Assembly (NCBI GenBank): GCA_009731375.1
Contig: BJOX01000082.1
Span: forward strand, 1,014,974-1,078,973
Direction: 5' to 3'
DNA from: Paulinella micropora
Taxonomy: Eukaryota; Cercozoa; Imbricatea; Euglyphida
Length of the DNA: 64,000 nucleotides
The notes below the pieces were generated by a model. That model saw nothing but the letters and a program-made list of their open reading frames with translations, made no database searches and was not told where the DNA came from. This document shows positions 46,830 to 58,991 of the stretch, in pieces; positions within the stretch are counted from its first letter, which is position 1; every line of letters starts with the position of its first letter. A program made the translations under genes and the position numbers.

Positions 46830-47340
46830 ATAATTGTGTAAGGCGTTTGTCCTGAATGCCAAAATGCCAGAATGTACCAAAAACCCGCTGATTCGCTTGG
46901 GTTACAGATATTGCGGGGCTGGGATTAGGGGGAAGCTCCCACGGACCCCTTTCCCATTCGACAGCACGATTTTTATTTTATTTTATTTTATTTTATTTAT
47001 TTTATTTATTTTATTTATTTTATTTATTTTATTTATTTTATTTATTTTATTTATTTTATTTATTTTATTTATTTTATTTATTTTATTTATTTTATTTATT
47101 TACTTTACTGACTTATTATTTATTTACTTATTTTGCTTGGAATTCCGTCTACTTTCGAAGGATAACAAATATGCCATACAAAACTTGAAAAAATGTTTTT
47201 TGGCATCTAGGACACTCCCCTAACGCAAATTTTTGCATGAATTCCAAGAAAACCATGTCAGCATCAACATCGAGTCTGGGGCTAACCACCCTGCAAGTAT
47301 GAGCTCCCAACTTCTCCTGGTTGCTACAAACCATGATGAA
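46830..47340 (-). repeat. dispersed repeat G cluster 2 with (TTTTA)n
   Basis: G-family pieces flank a TTTTA/TTTATTTTA array (46970-47100). On the minus strand the right piece reads GAACCAGGAG-type words through GGAATTCATGCAAAAATTTG. On the plus strand the left piece reads CGTTTGTCCTGAATGCC. Confidence 0.65.
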
Positions 47341-47503
47341 TTTTGATGTGGATGCGAATTGCTGGGGTGGGGGTTGGGGGGGGGGGGGGGGGAAAAAAAT
47401 TTTNNNNNNNNNNTCCCCCTACACATTGTCAACCCCACCCCCTACTCCCAACACCTGGACCTTTCAGGGATGATAATAACGATAAATATCAATACACATT
47501 ATA

Positions 47504-47534
<31 letters not shown>

Positions 47535-47564
47535 CATACATATATATGTTGATGTATATAATAC

Positions 47565-47704
47565 CCTGCAGCTGTCAGCCTGCCCGACACGATCACCGAA
47601 TCCCACGTGAACGTCACCGTCCCGATGGTCTGGACGAAGGTCACGGATATCTTGGCGTTTGGATAGAACTTCCCAATCGGAGCCAGCGACGCGTTGTCCA
47701 ACCT
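47565..47704 (-). CDS. putative exon, beta-rich, unknown
   Basis: Minus-strand segment with acceptor AAATTAG and donor GCAGG|GTATTA, about 140 nt. It encodes RLDNASLAPIGKFYPNAKI, VTFVQTIGTVTFTWDS and VIVSGRLTAAG. The alternating hydrophobic pattern suggests beta strands. The sequence is GC-richer than its surroundings and splice sites are good. No family recognised. It may be the most upstream exon, within this window, of the minus-strand modular gene or of a neighbouring gene. Confidence 0.45.
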
Positions 47705-47784
47705 CTAATTTGAACAAATGAGAGTTTCTTGCTTGCTAAGCATACATGAGCAAATTAAATGAATCCAAACGCTTATACCACAGC

Positions 47785-48130
47785 CAAGCTGCTTTTTAAT
47801 ATGCCAAGACACAGATTCTGATCGCCGAGATTGGGTGAGAACAAAACGCTTGAATGGATTGCTCATAGTACTTAGCAACAAAGAACCTCGGATTAAGAAA
47901 ACTCAATTTCACATGTTGAGAGGCTGAACCTTTCAAAGGTATTCAGTACAATGAGCAACAATTCCTGGAGCTTGGTTTTCAGTAGATTCTTTGTGTCAAT
48001 AGCTCATTTGAAAATTTGTTATAATCATTTTTTCAAACTTCTGAGCAGACAATACAAAAACATAGCTGAGAACAAAGCACGTGAATTTATTGTGAATTGT
48101 ACATAACAACCAAACAACTTCTCTTGGTAG
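47785..48130. mobile_element. fold-back element F1, diverged copies
   Basis: F1 words GAACAAAACGCTTGAATG, TAGTACTTAGCAAC and AACAAAGCACGTGAATT, then ACAACTTCTC, are present. The copies are decayed. Confidence 0.45.
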
Positions 48131-48306
48131 CTGGCTGCCTGAGTTTTTTTGTTTTTTTTGGGGGGGGGGGGGGGGGGGGGGGGACCCTGTATGGAGACGC
48201 GCGCGCGATTTTGCAAGCGTAAAGCGTAACCATCTGTTGTAACGTCACTAAATTAAAACAAGACCATGACAGAGGTGGTGAGTGGCTCAGACCAGTATGA
48301 TTTCAA

Positions 48307-48357
<51 letters not shown>

Positions 48358-48358
48358 G

Positions 48359-48437
<79 letters not shown>

Positions 48438-48463
48438 CCCTCCTCTCTCCCTTCCTCTCTTCC

Positions 48464-48515
<52 letters not shown>

Positions 48516-48524
48516 GTCTATCTG

Positions 48525-48575
<51 letters not shown>

Positions 48576-48600
48576 GTCTTTCTTTCTCTCTGCACTTCGT
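48307..48600 (+). repeat. (CT)n then (TATC)n arrays
   Basis: CT tract to about 48460 and TATC tract to about 48575. Confidence 0.95.
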
Positions 48601-48649
48601 TCCCAGCTCAATCTTTCTTTCTCTCTGCACGCCGTGGCCTCAGTCAAAA

Positions 48650-48805
48650 CTCCTGAGAAATTCTTTATTCTGAAATACTAGTAGCCATTACTTCAAGCGC
48701 TTTGTGCTGAGCCAGCGTTGGTGACCAGAACATGTCTTGATGGGATTACAAAGGTCTTGATGGAGCTTTCCAAGGAGCTACTGCACGAGCTTGATCATAG
48801 TATTC
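48650..48805. mobile_element. fold-back element F1, partial
   Basis: It contains TTACTTCAAGCGCTTTGTGC and GGTCTTGATGGAGCTTTCC. The left end is diverged. Confidence 0.5.
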
Positions 48806-48823
48806 AAAGGCTGACAACCGCTA

Positions 48824-48871
48824 TCCATCTATCCATCCATCTATCGATCTATCTATCTATCTATCTATCTG

Positions 48872-48911
<40 letters not shown>

Positions 48912-48925
48912 ATACTATCTATCTA
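48824..48925 (+). repeat. (TATC)n array
   Basis: Tetranucleotide tract directly before T copy 2. Confidence 0.95.
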
Positions 48926-48927
48926 AT

Positions 48928-49395
48928 TAGGGGATAGTGTGGGAGTGCTGGGCCCGTGGTGGGGTGCCGTATGTGTGCCTAGCCATACGCCTATAAGTCA
49001 CATGCCGAAATAGCGTCGGGAAGCACAATCCTGTTCCCTCAGGGTGCCCTTTCTCGCTTGTTGAGCCCGGAATAAAACCCACAGTGCTCTGTCGGTCTAT
49101 GCTAGACTGTCATCACAGTCTCGAAACTCCATCTGCTTACTGGGTCCTCTGTAATGGAGGTGGGAGCTCGTTCTGCAAGGGGCGCTTATGGAACGAGCCC
49201 TGGCCCCGCCCGGTACTGGGGAGGTTTGAGCTCTCGNNNNNNNNNNNNNNNNNNNNNNNNNNNNNNNNNNNNGCCTGTATCAGTCCCTTCCGTGCAAACA
49301 TCACGGCTTAGCTGGGCTATCGGGCTAATACTTTGCCCACAGACTTCCTTGGTTGACGAAATCAGAAGCTCCTTTTTTGATATTAGTTGATATCT
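48928..49395 (+). mobile_element. retroposon family T, copy 2
   Basis: It starts AATTAGGGGATAGTGTGGG and ends GATATCTCATC, then (TATC)n. A 36-N gap (49237-49272) interrupts it. The left flank is also (TATC)n. Confidence 0.75.
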
Positions 49396-49396
49396 C

Positions 49397-49461
<65 letters not shown>

Positions 49462-49565
49462 CATCACTTACTCCACGGAGTGAACCAAGGCCACTTGAGG
49501 TGTCACTGACCCTCCCTTGGGCTTGGTTTTTTGAAATGGGTGCCATCTGTCGACAGACAGAGAAT

Positions 49566-49994
49566 TAGGGGATGGTGTGGGTGTGCTGGGCCCGTGGTGG
49601 GGTGCCTTATGTGTGCCTAGCCATACGCCTATAAGTCACATGCCGAAATAGCGACGGGAAGCACAATCCTGTTCCCTCAGGGTGCCCTTTCTCGCTTGTT
49701 GAGCCCGGAATAAAACCCACAGTGCTCTGTCGGTTTATACTAGACTGTCGAACAGTCTCGAAACTCCATCTGCTTACTGGGTCCTCTGTAATGGAGGTGG
49801 GAGCTCGTTCTGCAAGGGGCGCTTATGGAACGAGCCCTGGCCCCGCCTGGTACTAGGGAGCTTTGGTATCGCCTGTATCAGTCCCTTCCGTGCAAACATC
49901 ACGGCTTAGCTGGGCATCGGGTTAATACTTTACCCACAGACTTCCTTGGTTGACGAAATCACAAGCTCCTTTTTTCTGACATTAGTCGATATCT
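49566..49994 (+). mobile_element. retroposon family T, copy 3
   Basis: Near full length, from ATTAGGGGATGGTGTGGG to GACATTAGTCGATATCTC, then (TATC)n to 50085. Highly similar to copy 2. The left flank is unique DNA rather than TATC. Confidence 0.75.
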
Positions 49995-49995
49995 C

Positions 49996-50080
<85 letters not shown>

Positions 50081-50464
50081 CTATCTATCATATACCATTT
50101 AAGCCCATCCTGCCATATCCTAGCCTATCTTCCTATCCTCTCCTGTCCCATCCTGTCTTTTTCTGTTTGCTTTCCTATCAAATTCTACCCTATCTATCCT
50201 ATCCAATACTAGTATCCTGTCTTACATACGAATAGTGCTTTGCATAGTGGTTACCCAAGTTCTCCCGCCCCGATTAACACTTTGTAGTCACCGAATCTAG
50301 CGTCGCCTTGAACACAACACGTTCACAAACCTTAAACTTGTCATTTTCATCATTATGGTCCTTCGTGTTCCTACTACTGCTATTATTAATATCCCTGAAA
50401 GATCTTGGAAGTAGGGGGTGAGGGGTTGGGGGGGGGGGGGGGGGGGGCAAAAGCNNNNNNNNNN

Positions 50465-51545
50465 GTTCCCGCTCAACGTTTAATCATGGCTTGTGGCAAC
50501 CAGAAGGAATTGGGAGCTCATACTCGCAGGGTGGTTAGCCCCAGACGCGATGTTGATGCTGATATGATTTATTTGGAATTCATGCAAATATTTGCGTTAG
50601 AGGAGTATCCTGAATGCCAAAATTCTTGTTTTCGATTTTTTCGAAATTTTGTATGGCATATTGGTACCATTCGAAAGTAGACGGAGTTTCAAGCATTTTT
50701 TTTGCCTTGCGTTTTTTTTCTTTTTGTTTTCCCCTTTTTTCATGTTTTTATTTTTCTCGATTGCGGGAACCAGGAGTTATAGGCTCATACTTGGAGTATA
50801 GGCTCAGATTTGCCGGATGTCAAGCCCCAGGGTCCTTGTCGATGTTCATATGGTTTTTCGAAAACTTTTTTTAACTTGCGCCTTTTTTTTTCTTCACCGC
50901 CCCNNNNNNNNNNCCCCCCCCCCACATCGCGGGAACCAGGACAAGTTGGGGGGTTCATAGTTGCACTATGTCAAGTCCCAGAGTCCTTGTCGATGTTGAT
51001 ATGGTTTTTTGGAATTCATCAAAATATTTGCATTACGAGAATGTCATGAAGATGCCGAAATTCCTCTGGTTTTGGCAGTTTTGCTGGCATCCCCCCCCCA
51101 TCTGCAAAATCCGTATTCTGTGGTACGGGAAAGGATGGTCTGGGGAGGCCTTCTCCCGGGAACCCCAGCCCCACAATATGTATACCCCAAGCGAATCAGC
51201 TGGCTTTTGGTACATTTTGGCATTTTGGCATTCAGAACAAACGCCTTACACAATTAATTTTCAAATGTGATTTTTTGTTTGGAATTCGGTCTACTATCTA
51301 CAGCTGTCAATATTTTGCCTCCAAAACTATTTTAAAAAATGCCTAGGGTTGATTTTTCTTGTTTTCACACTTTTGTGTGTGTGTTTTAAAAAAAATATGT
51401 ATATTGCAGAAACCAGGGAAAGTAAGGGGCTCATACTTGCAAGATGTCAAACCCCCCAGGTTTGTTGTCGATGTTTATATGGTTTTTTGGAGTTCATGTA
51501 AATATTTGCGTTACGGCAACGTCGTGAAAATGCAAAAAATCATCT
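50465..51545 (+). repeat. dispersed repeat G cluster 3
   Basis: At least four partial direct copies (about 50480-50660, 50755-50870, 50925-51265, 51405-51540) share the AACCAGG..TTGG, CTCATACTTGCA, TCAAGCCCCAG and GGAATTCATG words. They are separated by poly(T), poly(C) and 10-N gaps. This resembles a dimerised or nested poly(A)-tailed family. Confidence 0.65.
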
Positions 51546-51629
51546 TTTTTTTTTTTTTTTCTGAGCGACGCCGGGGGTGTGGGGTAGGCGAAGCGCCTCG
51601 CAAGCCGTTCTTTCAGGTGTTGGCGCAGG

Positions 51630-52260
<631 letters not shown>

Positions 52261-54162
52261 TGGGAAACACCATTACATGGTCGGGTGTCACCGCCTTGGG
52301 CGGGGTCGGGGCCCTCGGCAGTTCATTATGAGGGATACATGATTAGTATCCCACTGATTCAGGAGACGGGACCTTATCCTGAGAGAATCTCTCCCACCGC
52401 GCACGGCCCTTTGCTCGGGGTGATCTCTGGAGTCACATGGGTTGGGCATGCCATGTATCTGGGGAGAGGGTTGCAATTGTGTTCAGCGGGTCACTGCGAA
52501 GGTTGGTAAAGCCAACTACTGTTGGTACGAATGGGTACGAAGCCAACTACTGTTGGTACGAGTGGGTACGAAGGCGAGAGGCCCTACACCTTACCATAAG
52601 CCTTGAAATAACTCAACTACCACAGTAACGACTGACTGGAGGGGAAACTCCTGACTCACCCTCTCTCCCAGTACCCCTCGTGCTCCCCCTATGGAGGCCA
52701 TGAGGTTGCTCTGGCGGGGGGTCATGGTGTGTTGGATACGTGTGCCCGGGCCTGTCAATCTGTGCCCGCGGTAGATGACTCCATGGTAGCCTCTACCGGA
52801 TGCAGGGTGGCTTGCCACAACACCTCAATGATGCGGATGGGGTCATGTCTCATGCCTGGTTATAGGGCGGGTAACCAAGGCGGGTTCCTGGGGGCGGGTT
52901 TCTGGGGGCGAGTTCCTGGGGGAGTACATTTTATGCTTTTTTAAGGGTTGAGCTTTAAATAACCCCACCCGGGTCTCCGTTTATCGAGCTCATCACTCGG
53001 TCAACTGGGACCAGGGGTAGACTAAAATGATGTGTTTGGTGGCTCTAGGTTCCGTCTTCAAGGATTCGACTGGCATCACAGCACTGCCTCATCCGTACAT
53101 CCACGCTGGCACACTGTTTCTACTCTTGCTCTTGCCTATGTCGCACACAGCTATGAGCTTACGTCGATGAGTGGTTGTGATGAGGTGCACCCAGCTGGAT
53201 TGCGGGCGAGCTACGGCTGCCCCTCCTTCTCTCTTTCTTTCTCTTTTTCTTTCCTTCTTTCTTTCGCTTTATTATTATTATTATAATTACTATTATTATT
53301 ATTATTATTATTATTATTGTCGTTGTTGTTGTTTGTGGTTGTTGTTGTCCACTGATGCTGGCAAGCGTTAGCCAGCCGTGACGCGGACGGTCACCGAGCC
53401 TATGAAAAGCGCATGATAAGGGGCACGGACGGTCACGAGACGGGCCCTTTAATCTGAGAGAAATCCTCCCACCACGCTCTTGGCTCTTGGCTCGGGGTGG
53501 CCTCTGGAATCGTATGGGGTGGGCATGGGGGGTGGGGGTTCTCTGGGAGAGGGGGTCGTGTTCAGCGGGTTGCTGCGAAGGTTGTTAAACCAAACTACTG
53601 TCGGTAGGAGTAGGTACGAAGGCGCGAGGCCCTGCACCTTCCCAAAAGCCTTGAAATAACTCAACTGCCACAGTAACGACTGACTGGAGGCGGGACTCCT
53701 GACTCACTCTCTCTTTCAGTACCGCTCGTGCTCACTCTGAAGATGCCATGGAGTTGCCCTGGCGAAGGGTCACGGGGTGTTGGGTACACCTCAATGATGC
53801 CTCGCGGGTCACGTCTTATGCCTGGTTACGGGGGCGGGTGACCAAGGCGGGTTCCTAGGGGCGGGTTTCGAGGTTATGTTCTGTTCGCTGTTGCTGATGT
53901 TGCTGTTGCTGATGTTGCTGTTGCTGTTTTTTTTTTTTTTTTTTTTTTTTTTTTTGNNNNNNNNNNTTTAGGTGTGTTTTTTTCTCATGAATGTGTGTTT
54001 AGGTGTGTTTTTTTCTCATGCATGTGTGTTTAGGTGTATGTGTGTGTATACGTCTACATACACTTATTCTTTTCAAGGGTTGACCTTTAAATAACCCTAC
54101 CTGGGTCTCAATTTATCGAGCTCACAACTCGATCAATGGGGGCTCGGGGTCTTATATTACTC
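52261..54162 (+). mobile_element. LINE 5' region with two related ~0.65-kb segments
   Basis: The segment 52359-53010 and the segment 53434-54140 share CTCGGGGTG.., GGGCATG, TGTTCAGCGGGT, ACTGCCACAGTAACGACTG-type words, ACCAAGGCGGGTTCCT and TTTAAATAACCC in the same order. The second runs into ORF1. Between them are unique DNA and a (TTA)n tract (53271-53318). This may be a duplicated 5' UTR (promoter monomers) or an older truncated LINE under a newer one. Confidence 0.6.
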
Positions 54163-54785
54163 ATGACAGATTCTAATGCGAAGAGCGCGGCCGCTAGTGC
54201 TAGCCCTATGGGTCAAGGCGGTAATCCTTCAGGTTTAGAGGTTCCCCGTGGGAGCGCGCTTGCAGGTGGCGATGGCTACTCGGCCGATGTGGGATGAGTT
54301 CCTGATGGGAAACCTGAATTGCGTAGAGCCGGCACTCCTGCTGCATCTCGATCACCCTCCCCAACCTCGGAAGAGCAGTCACGCCCGGAGGGGTCAGGTA
54401 ACGGCGTGTGGCAAGCGGTACCGCCACCGAGGAGGTAGCGGAGGAAAGTACGAAATGCGCTAGATAAGAGGTGTTGCACAGTATGGGGGCTATTGCACGT
54501 CTCTAAGACGGTGGTCATGGCGCGAGAGCTCCGAATTCTCAGTCTCGGGAGGTTGACGTTGAATTCGCGGGGAGAGGTAGCGGGCGGCATTTACGGATAA
54601 AATGTGCGTCTAGCGAGGAGGCGGAGAGGTTAGTGTGGCTGTTGCGGGAGCGTAAGTTCTTTACGGGAAAAATCCACGTAGCAAGGGGTAGGACTTTCCG
54701 GGAAAGAAAGAAGCAGCGGGCCGCACGGGGGGGTGCTCGGTATGAGGAGCTGCAGAGTGAGCTTCGCAAGCAAGGTTTTGGCTAA
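54163..54785 (+). pseudogene. LINE ORF1, decayed
   Basis: ATG at 54163 opens MTDSNAKSAAASASPMGQGG and runs to TGA at 54295. Coding-like pieces then continue in other frames (RAGTPAASRSPSPTSEEQ). The last piece contains EEAERLVWLLRERKFFTGK and ARGRTFRERKKQRAARGG, resembling the basic RNA-binding C-terminal part of LINE ORF1 proteins, and ends at TAA 54783. At least two frameshifts and several stops are present. Low-complexity Ser/Pro at the N-terminus fits a disordered ORF1 tail. Confidence 0.5.
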
Positions 54786-55980
54786 TGGGTGCTCGACGTG
54801 GAAGTCGACGAGCCCCAGGGCGAAGCCTCAGGCAGTGAATCTCCCTCAGCAGAGTGGGGCGGGATGCGGGAGTTGGAGGAGTTAGGGAGGAAGGTGCAGG
54901 ATGGGCCGTACCGAGCAGCAGAGGGCTCACAGCGGGCTCGCCCGAAGCGCAGGCATCTACACCAGCTTCGCTCCTCCCAATTCGTGAAGGGCTTTCCAAT
55001 GAAGGTGGCCACACATAATTGACAAGGGAAAGTGGGTGTATATAGCCCGGGCTTCGGGGAGTGGCCGGAGCACTACAAGCAGCGAGGCTGGATGGTCGTC
55101 GGAGTCCAGGAGCACAACCTTTCATCACAAAAGGTGAAGAAGCTCCAAGGCGACGGCTTCGCAGTTCTCGCCCAAGCGGCTGCAACTGGATCGGGCTCGC
55201 GTCTCTTGGGGGGAGTTCTGACGGTGGCCAACTTCCTGGCGCCGTGCGCTACAATTGCAAAGGCGCCTATTCCACACCCACAGCAATTGTGGGTGAGGCT
55301 GTCGTCTGGGAGCGCGACGGCGTCAGATGTGTTTATCGGCAACGGCTACTTCCCACAAGAGAACCAACGCGTGGAATCCATTGCAGCATAAGGCGTGGCA
55401 GACGGCCATCTCCTACTTCGCCACCAAAGATCATGTTGTAACGGTAGGTGATGCTAATGCTAAGTTGTGCCCCGCCAGAAAAGCGCGAGAGGAGACGGTG
55501 GTGGGCCCCTACGGAGAGGTTGATGAGAAGTGTAAAGGATTGAGGAGCGAGAATGGTGAGCTATTGGCTGCGGTACTTGTTGCCACGGGGTTGCGCAATC
55601 TCAGTGGGTTTTCGCAACCACAGGATGGCAAGTATTGGTTTTCTAGACAGGAACATGTAGGTGGTCGACGGCACCTGCTGGACTACATCTGCGTCTCTCC
55701 GGATTTAGCGGAGCAGGCGAGCTTTGGCATCGATGATGTGGATCTGGATACCGACCACAATGCTGTGTGGGCGGAGCTGGTTTGGGGGGGACAGCCTCCC
55801 CCCAAAAAACAGATACAGAGGTACAAAGCGTTCAAGGCAGAGCGCTTGATAGGTAGGGTAGTAGAGGGTAAGGAGAGTGAGTTATCTAAGGTTAAAGTAC
55901 GACGGGGTCTTTGCAGCTGGTATATCGGGGTTGTTGCCAAACGGCCTCCCGGATCTATCAGCAGTGGAGGACCCTGATGA
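54786..55980 (+). pseudogene. LINE ORF2, AP-like endonuclease part, decayed
   Basis: After the ORF1 stop the frame continues through an acidic linker to KGFPMKVATHN (start of the EEP fold), an in-frame TGA (55020), then WMVVGVQEHNL. A frameshift near 55390 leads to HVVTVGDANAKL, HLLDYICVSPDLAEQ and DTDHNAVWAEL, the GD.N, LDYI and SDH-type motifs of apurinic-like endonucleases that nick target DNA. Another shift lies near 55890. Catalytic Asp, Asn and His positions are retained. The copy itself cannot make an intact protein. Confidence 0.75.
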
Positions 55981-57640
55981 GCTTCAACAGGTAGTCGATA
56001 GGGTCACAGGCTTGGTGGTACGCGCATTCACTGGAGCTGCCACGAAGGTCCTGGGAGTCCGGGTGATTATGCCAGGTTTCACTAATGCATGGTTTGATGA
56101 GGTTCTTAGTGAAGCGATCGCGGCGGAGAGCGGCATATAGTTCCTGGCGGCGGGATGAGGCCAATTTGCAATCTTGGCAACGATATGTTGAGCACGGAAG
56201 GCGGTCAGAAAGCTGTGTAAGGAGAAGAAGGAGCAAGCATGGAAGCGGGTCCAGAATGAACTGCATTCAACTTCAGGAGCGCCACCATGGCCTGGAAGCT
56301 ATCAAAGCGTTTGGGCGGGGTCCGGCGGGCCAAGGCTTCGGCGCCGGTTCGGAAGCCCGATGGTACTCTGGCATGCACACTTCGGGAAAAACTACAAGAA
56401 TGGGAAGAATACCGCCAACTCATGGTGGTCCCCAAGGAAACCAGTTTTTAGAGGAGGCATGCATAGAGGAAGTCGGCTCCGATGAAGAGGCAGCGCTGAT
56501 TGAGCCCGAGCGGAGGGCCCGCGAAACCTTTCGGTACAACGACCTACGCGACCAGTTCGAGGGAATGGTAAAAGCCGAGGAAATTCGGGATGAAATGGGC
56601 CCGCTAGATTACGATTATACCGAGGCGGAGGTGAAGCTCTGTCAGGATAATCTTCAGAATCATAAAGCGTGCTCACCGGATAAGATCAAGAACGAGATGC
56701 TTAAGTACGGGGGCGCGCAGATTGTGAGCTTTCTGATGCGCTTTTTCAACTGATTGAAATCGTGCGAGTGCACTCCACGTGATTGGGGCAAAGCGGTCAT
56801 CGTCAACATCCCAAAAGGAGGCGACCCCACTGATCCGGAAAATTGGAGAGATATCACGATCCTGAGCTGTCTAGGTAAGATGTACCTATCTCTTATGGCT
56901 ACCAGGCTTACAGAATTCATCGATTACCCAGGACGGCTCCGTCCAGAGCAGGGAGGGTTCCGGCCAAAACGTGGCACGGGGGACCAAATTTTTGTCCTTA
57001 AGGAGCGTTTGCGCCTTGGACAGAAAGCTGGCTTCCCTATGTTTTGTTCGTGGATCTAAGAAAGGCATTCCCTACTGTGTGGCGGAACGGACTGTTTCAG
57101 CGGCTGATCCAGATGGGGGTACGCGGCGAGTTCTATCGCATCCTACGGCGTTTCTACCGGAGAACGTCATCGCGAGTGCTGGTCGACGGCGAGCTCACTG
57201 GAGAAGCGCTGGAAGAGATGGGAGTACAGCAAGGATCCCCGTTATCACCGTCGTTGTTCAACGTCTTCATGGATGAGTTAACGGTCCGCATCGCGAAAGA
57301 GCTACAGATCGAGTATCTCAACCGCTTTGAAGATATACGGACCCTACTCTACGCTGACGACGTGGGCGGTCATTGCCCACAGTGTCACAGAGCTGCAGCA
57401 GATTGTAAATGTCGTGGAGGAATTTGCGGAGGGCTACCGGCTTGAAATCAACCTAAAGCCTGGCAAAACGGAAGTCATGCCGATCTACTGGCACGCCAAG
57501 TCCAAAAAGTCTCCCCCGCGCTTACTGTTCCGTGGCAAGGTCCTCAACCTTGCCGATCACTACAAGTACCTGGGAGTTCTGCTGACGGACACTCTCTCCG
57601 ATAAACCGCAAGCAAAACGGGCGACGGAAGTCACTTACTA
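55981..57640 (+). pseudogene. LINE ORF2, reverse transcriptase part, decayed
   Basis: Recognisable RT motifs in order: DWGKAVIVNIPKGGDPTDPE, NWRDITILSCLGKMYLSLM, PEQGGFRPKRGTGDQIF, motif A VDLRKAFPTVWRNG, motif B GVQQGSPLSPSLFNVFMDE, catalytic LLYADDV (near 57345), motif D RLEINLKPGKTEVM and motif E DHYKYLGVLLTD. There are frameshifts near 56150, 57050 and 57370 and an in-frame TGA at 56751. The YADD box and motif order identify a LINE-type, not LTR, RT. The clade is not determined. No RNase H domain was seen. Confidence 0.85.
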
Positions 57641-58548
57641 CCCCCTCTGGATTGCCCACGAAGTCCCAGCGCGCCTCCGTCTGATGAATTGGCAGAAATG
57701 GTCGGCGCAAAATTGCTCTACACATCGGCTTTGTGGGAGCTACCGGGCGCCAACCAGCTGGGCAAGCTGGAGGGCGCCTTGTCAGCGCCCTTGCGGGTCA
57801 TTTTGGGTGTTGGAGCGCGCACAAGCGGCTGCATCACCAGGGTTTAGGTCGTACGCGGAGCTTTAGTATCCTTGCTAAGGCGGCTCGGCTTAAGTTCCTA
57901 GGGCGCATCGAGCTCCTTAGCAACGCTACTCTAACACGTGGGCTTTATAACAGGGGTAAATGCAAATGGAAGGAAGACACGGAAAGTTTGATATTATCAG
58001 ATAACAGGCTCCGAGAGGGCTTGGATGCGCTCCAGCGGGTTGTGAACGAAAATGGCACGGTAGATGATAAGGACTGGCAAACGCTCTGGCGAACTGGAAC
58101 GAGATGGTAAAGCAACGGTCTGTCCGGCAGGAAGTAGCTGGTTGGAAGAAGCAGACTAAGCCCTCTGATGGACGTAGGGTGATGCTTAGCCAGATGTCTT
58201 CCCAGTCTGCTTTTCCACGTTTGCGGGCGCTGGAGGGGGGAAGCCACAACCTTATCCGGAGGCGATTGTTAAGCTGCAACAATCGCCTTCACCTCTACCG
58301 ATCCAAATTAGGTACATGCTCACCGGACTGCTCAAGCCGCTTCGCCCTGTGTGGTGTTGAGGTTAACGAGTCGTTATATCACTTCCTGCTGTATTGCCCT
58401 ACGTTTGCGAGCCCCTCGTGACGCGTTGTTTAAGGTTATTGAGGAGGTGCAAGCCCAGCAGCCCCTCATGCTGAATAGAGGGGGTCTGTACCAAAGGGAG
58501 TTGCAGGCAGCGGAGGAGATGAGGCTATTCAAAAGAGAAATGGCTTAA
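57641..58548 (+). pseudogene. LINE ORF2, post-RT region and zinc knuckle, decayed
   Basis: Pieces in several frames: ALWELPGANQLGKLEGAL, RTFSILAKAARLKFLGRIE, then CSSRFALCGVEVNESLYHF and LLYCPTFAS (near 58340-58415). The CxxCG..ES.YHFL..CP pattern is the Cys/His knuckle often found at the C-terminus of LINE polymerases. A frame change after CPTFAS continues as PRDALFKVIEEVQAQQP to TAA 58546. Confidence 0.7.
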
Positions 58549-58564
58549 GGGGGAGGATGAAAAG

Positions 58565-58984
58565 ATGGCGGCGATACTTGGGGTTATGTTTACCCCAATG
58601 CCGGCAGGGATAGAGGTGGAATTAGGAAGGTTTGTTGCCACCATCTGGAAGGAGTGGGAGAATATGGAGGGGCAAATTAGGGAGGCAGAGGGGGCGGAGG
58701 AGGAGGAGGAGGTGATCGACCTCACGGTCGAGCAGGTGGTGGGTAGGAGGAGGAGGGGGCGGCCTAGACAGGTAGAATGTCTGGCTAGACCTGCTGTAGG
58801 TAGAGGCCAGCGCAGCGTCGCGGACTTCTTCCCAGCAGATAATCCCTCTCAGCCCATGCACCCACATCCACTTGCACATGCACAGCACGCTCACTTGCTC
58901 ATTGCACCGCCAGCCGCGTCATCGAACGGCCCCGTGATACCAATAGAGGCACACGTCCGACAGGAACAAAGGCCAATTGACTGA
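58565..58984 (+). CDS. LINE ORF2 C-terminal tail, open 139 codons
   Basis: ATG at 58565, uninterrupted to TGA-TAA at 58982. It may be the end of ORF2 after a one-base shift in the overlap with the preceding frame, or a separate small ORF. It contains an acidic stretch followed by VIDLTVEQVV (SUMO-interaction-like), an AT-hook-like RRRRGRPRQ, and QRSVADFF, which matches the PCNA-binding pattern Q-x-x-h-x-x-F-F. The His/Ala/Pro-rich end finishes RPID just before the tail microsatellite. It is the least decayed part of the LINE. The motif calls are by eye. Confidence 0.55.
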   Translation: MAAILGVMFTPMPAGIEVELGRFVATIWKEWENMEGQIREAEGAEEEEEVIDLTVEQVVGRRRRGRPRQVECLARPAVGRGQRSVADFFPADNPSQPMHPHPLAHAQHAHLLIAPPAASSNGPVIPIEAHVRQEQRPID

Positions 58985-58990
58985 TAAGTC

Positions 58991-58991
<1 letters not shown>

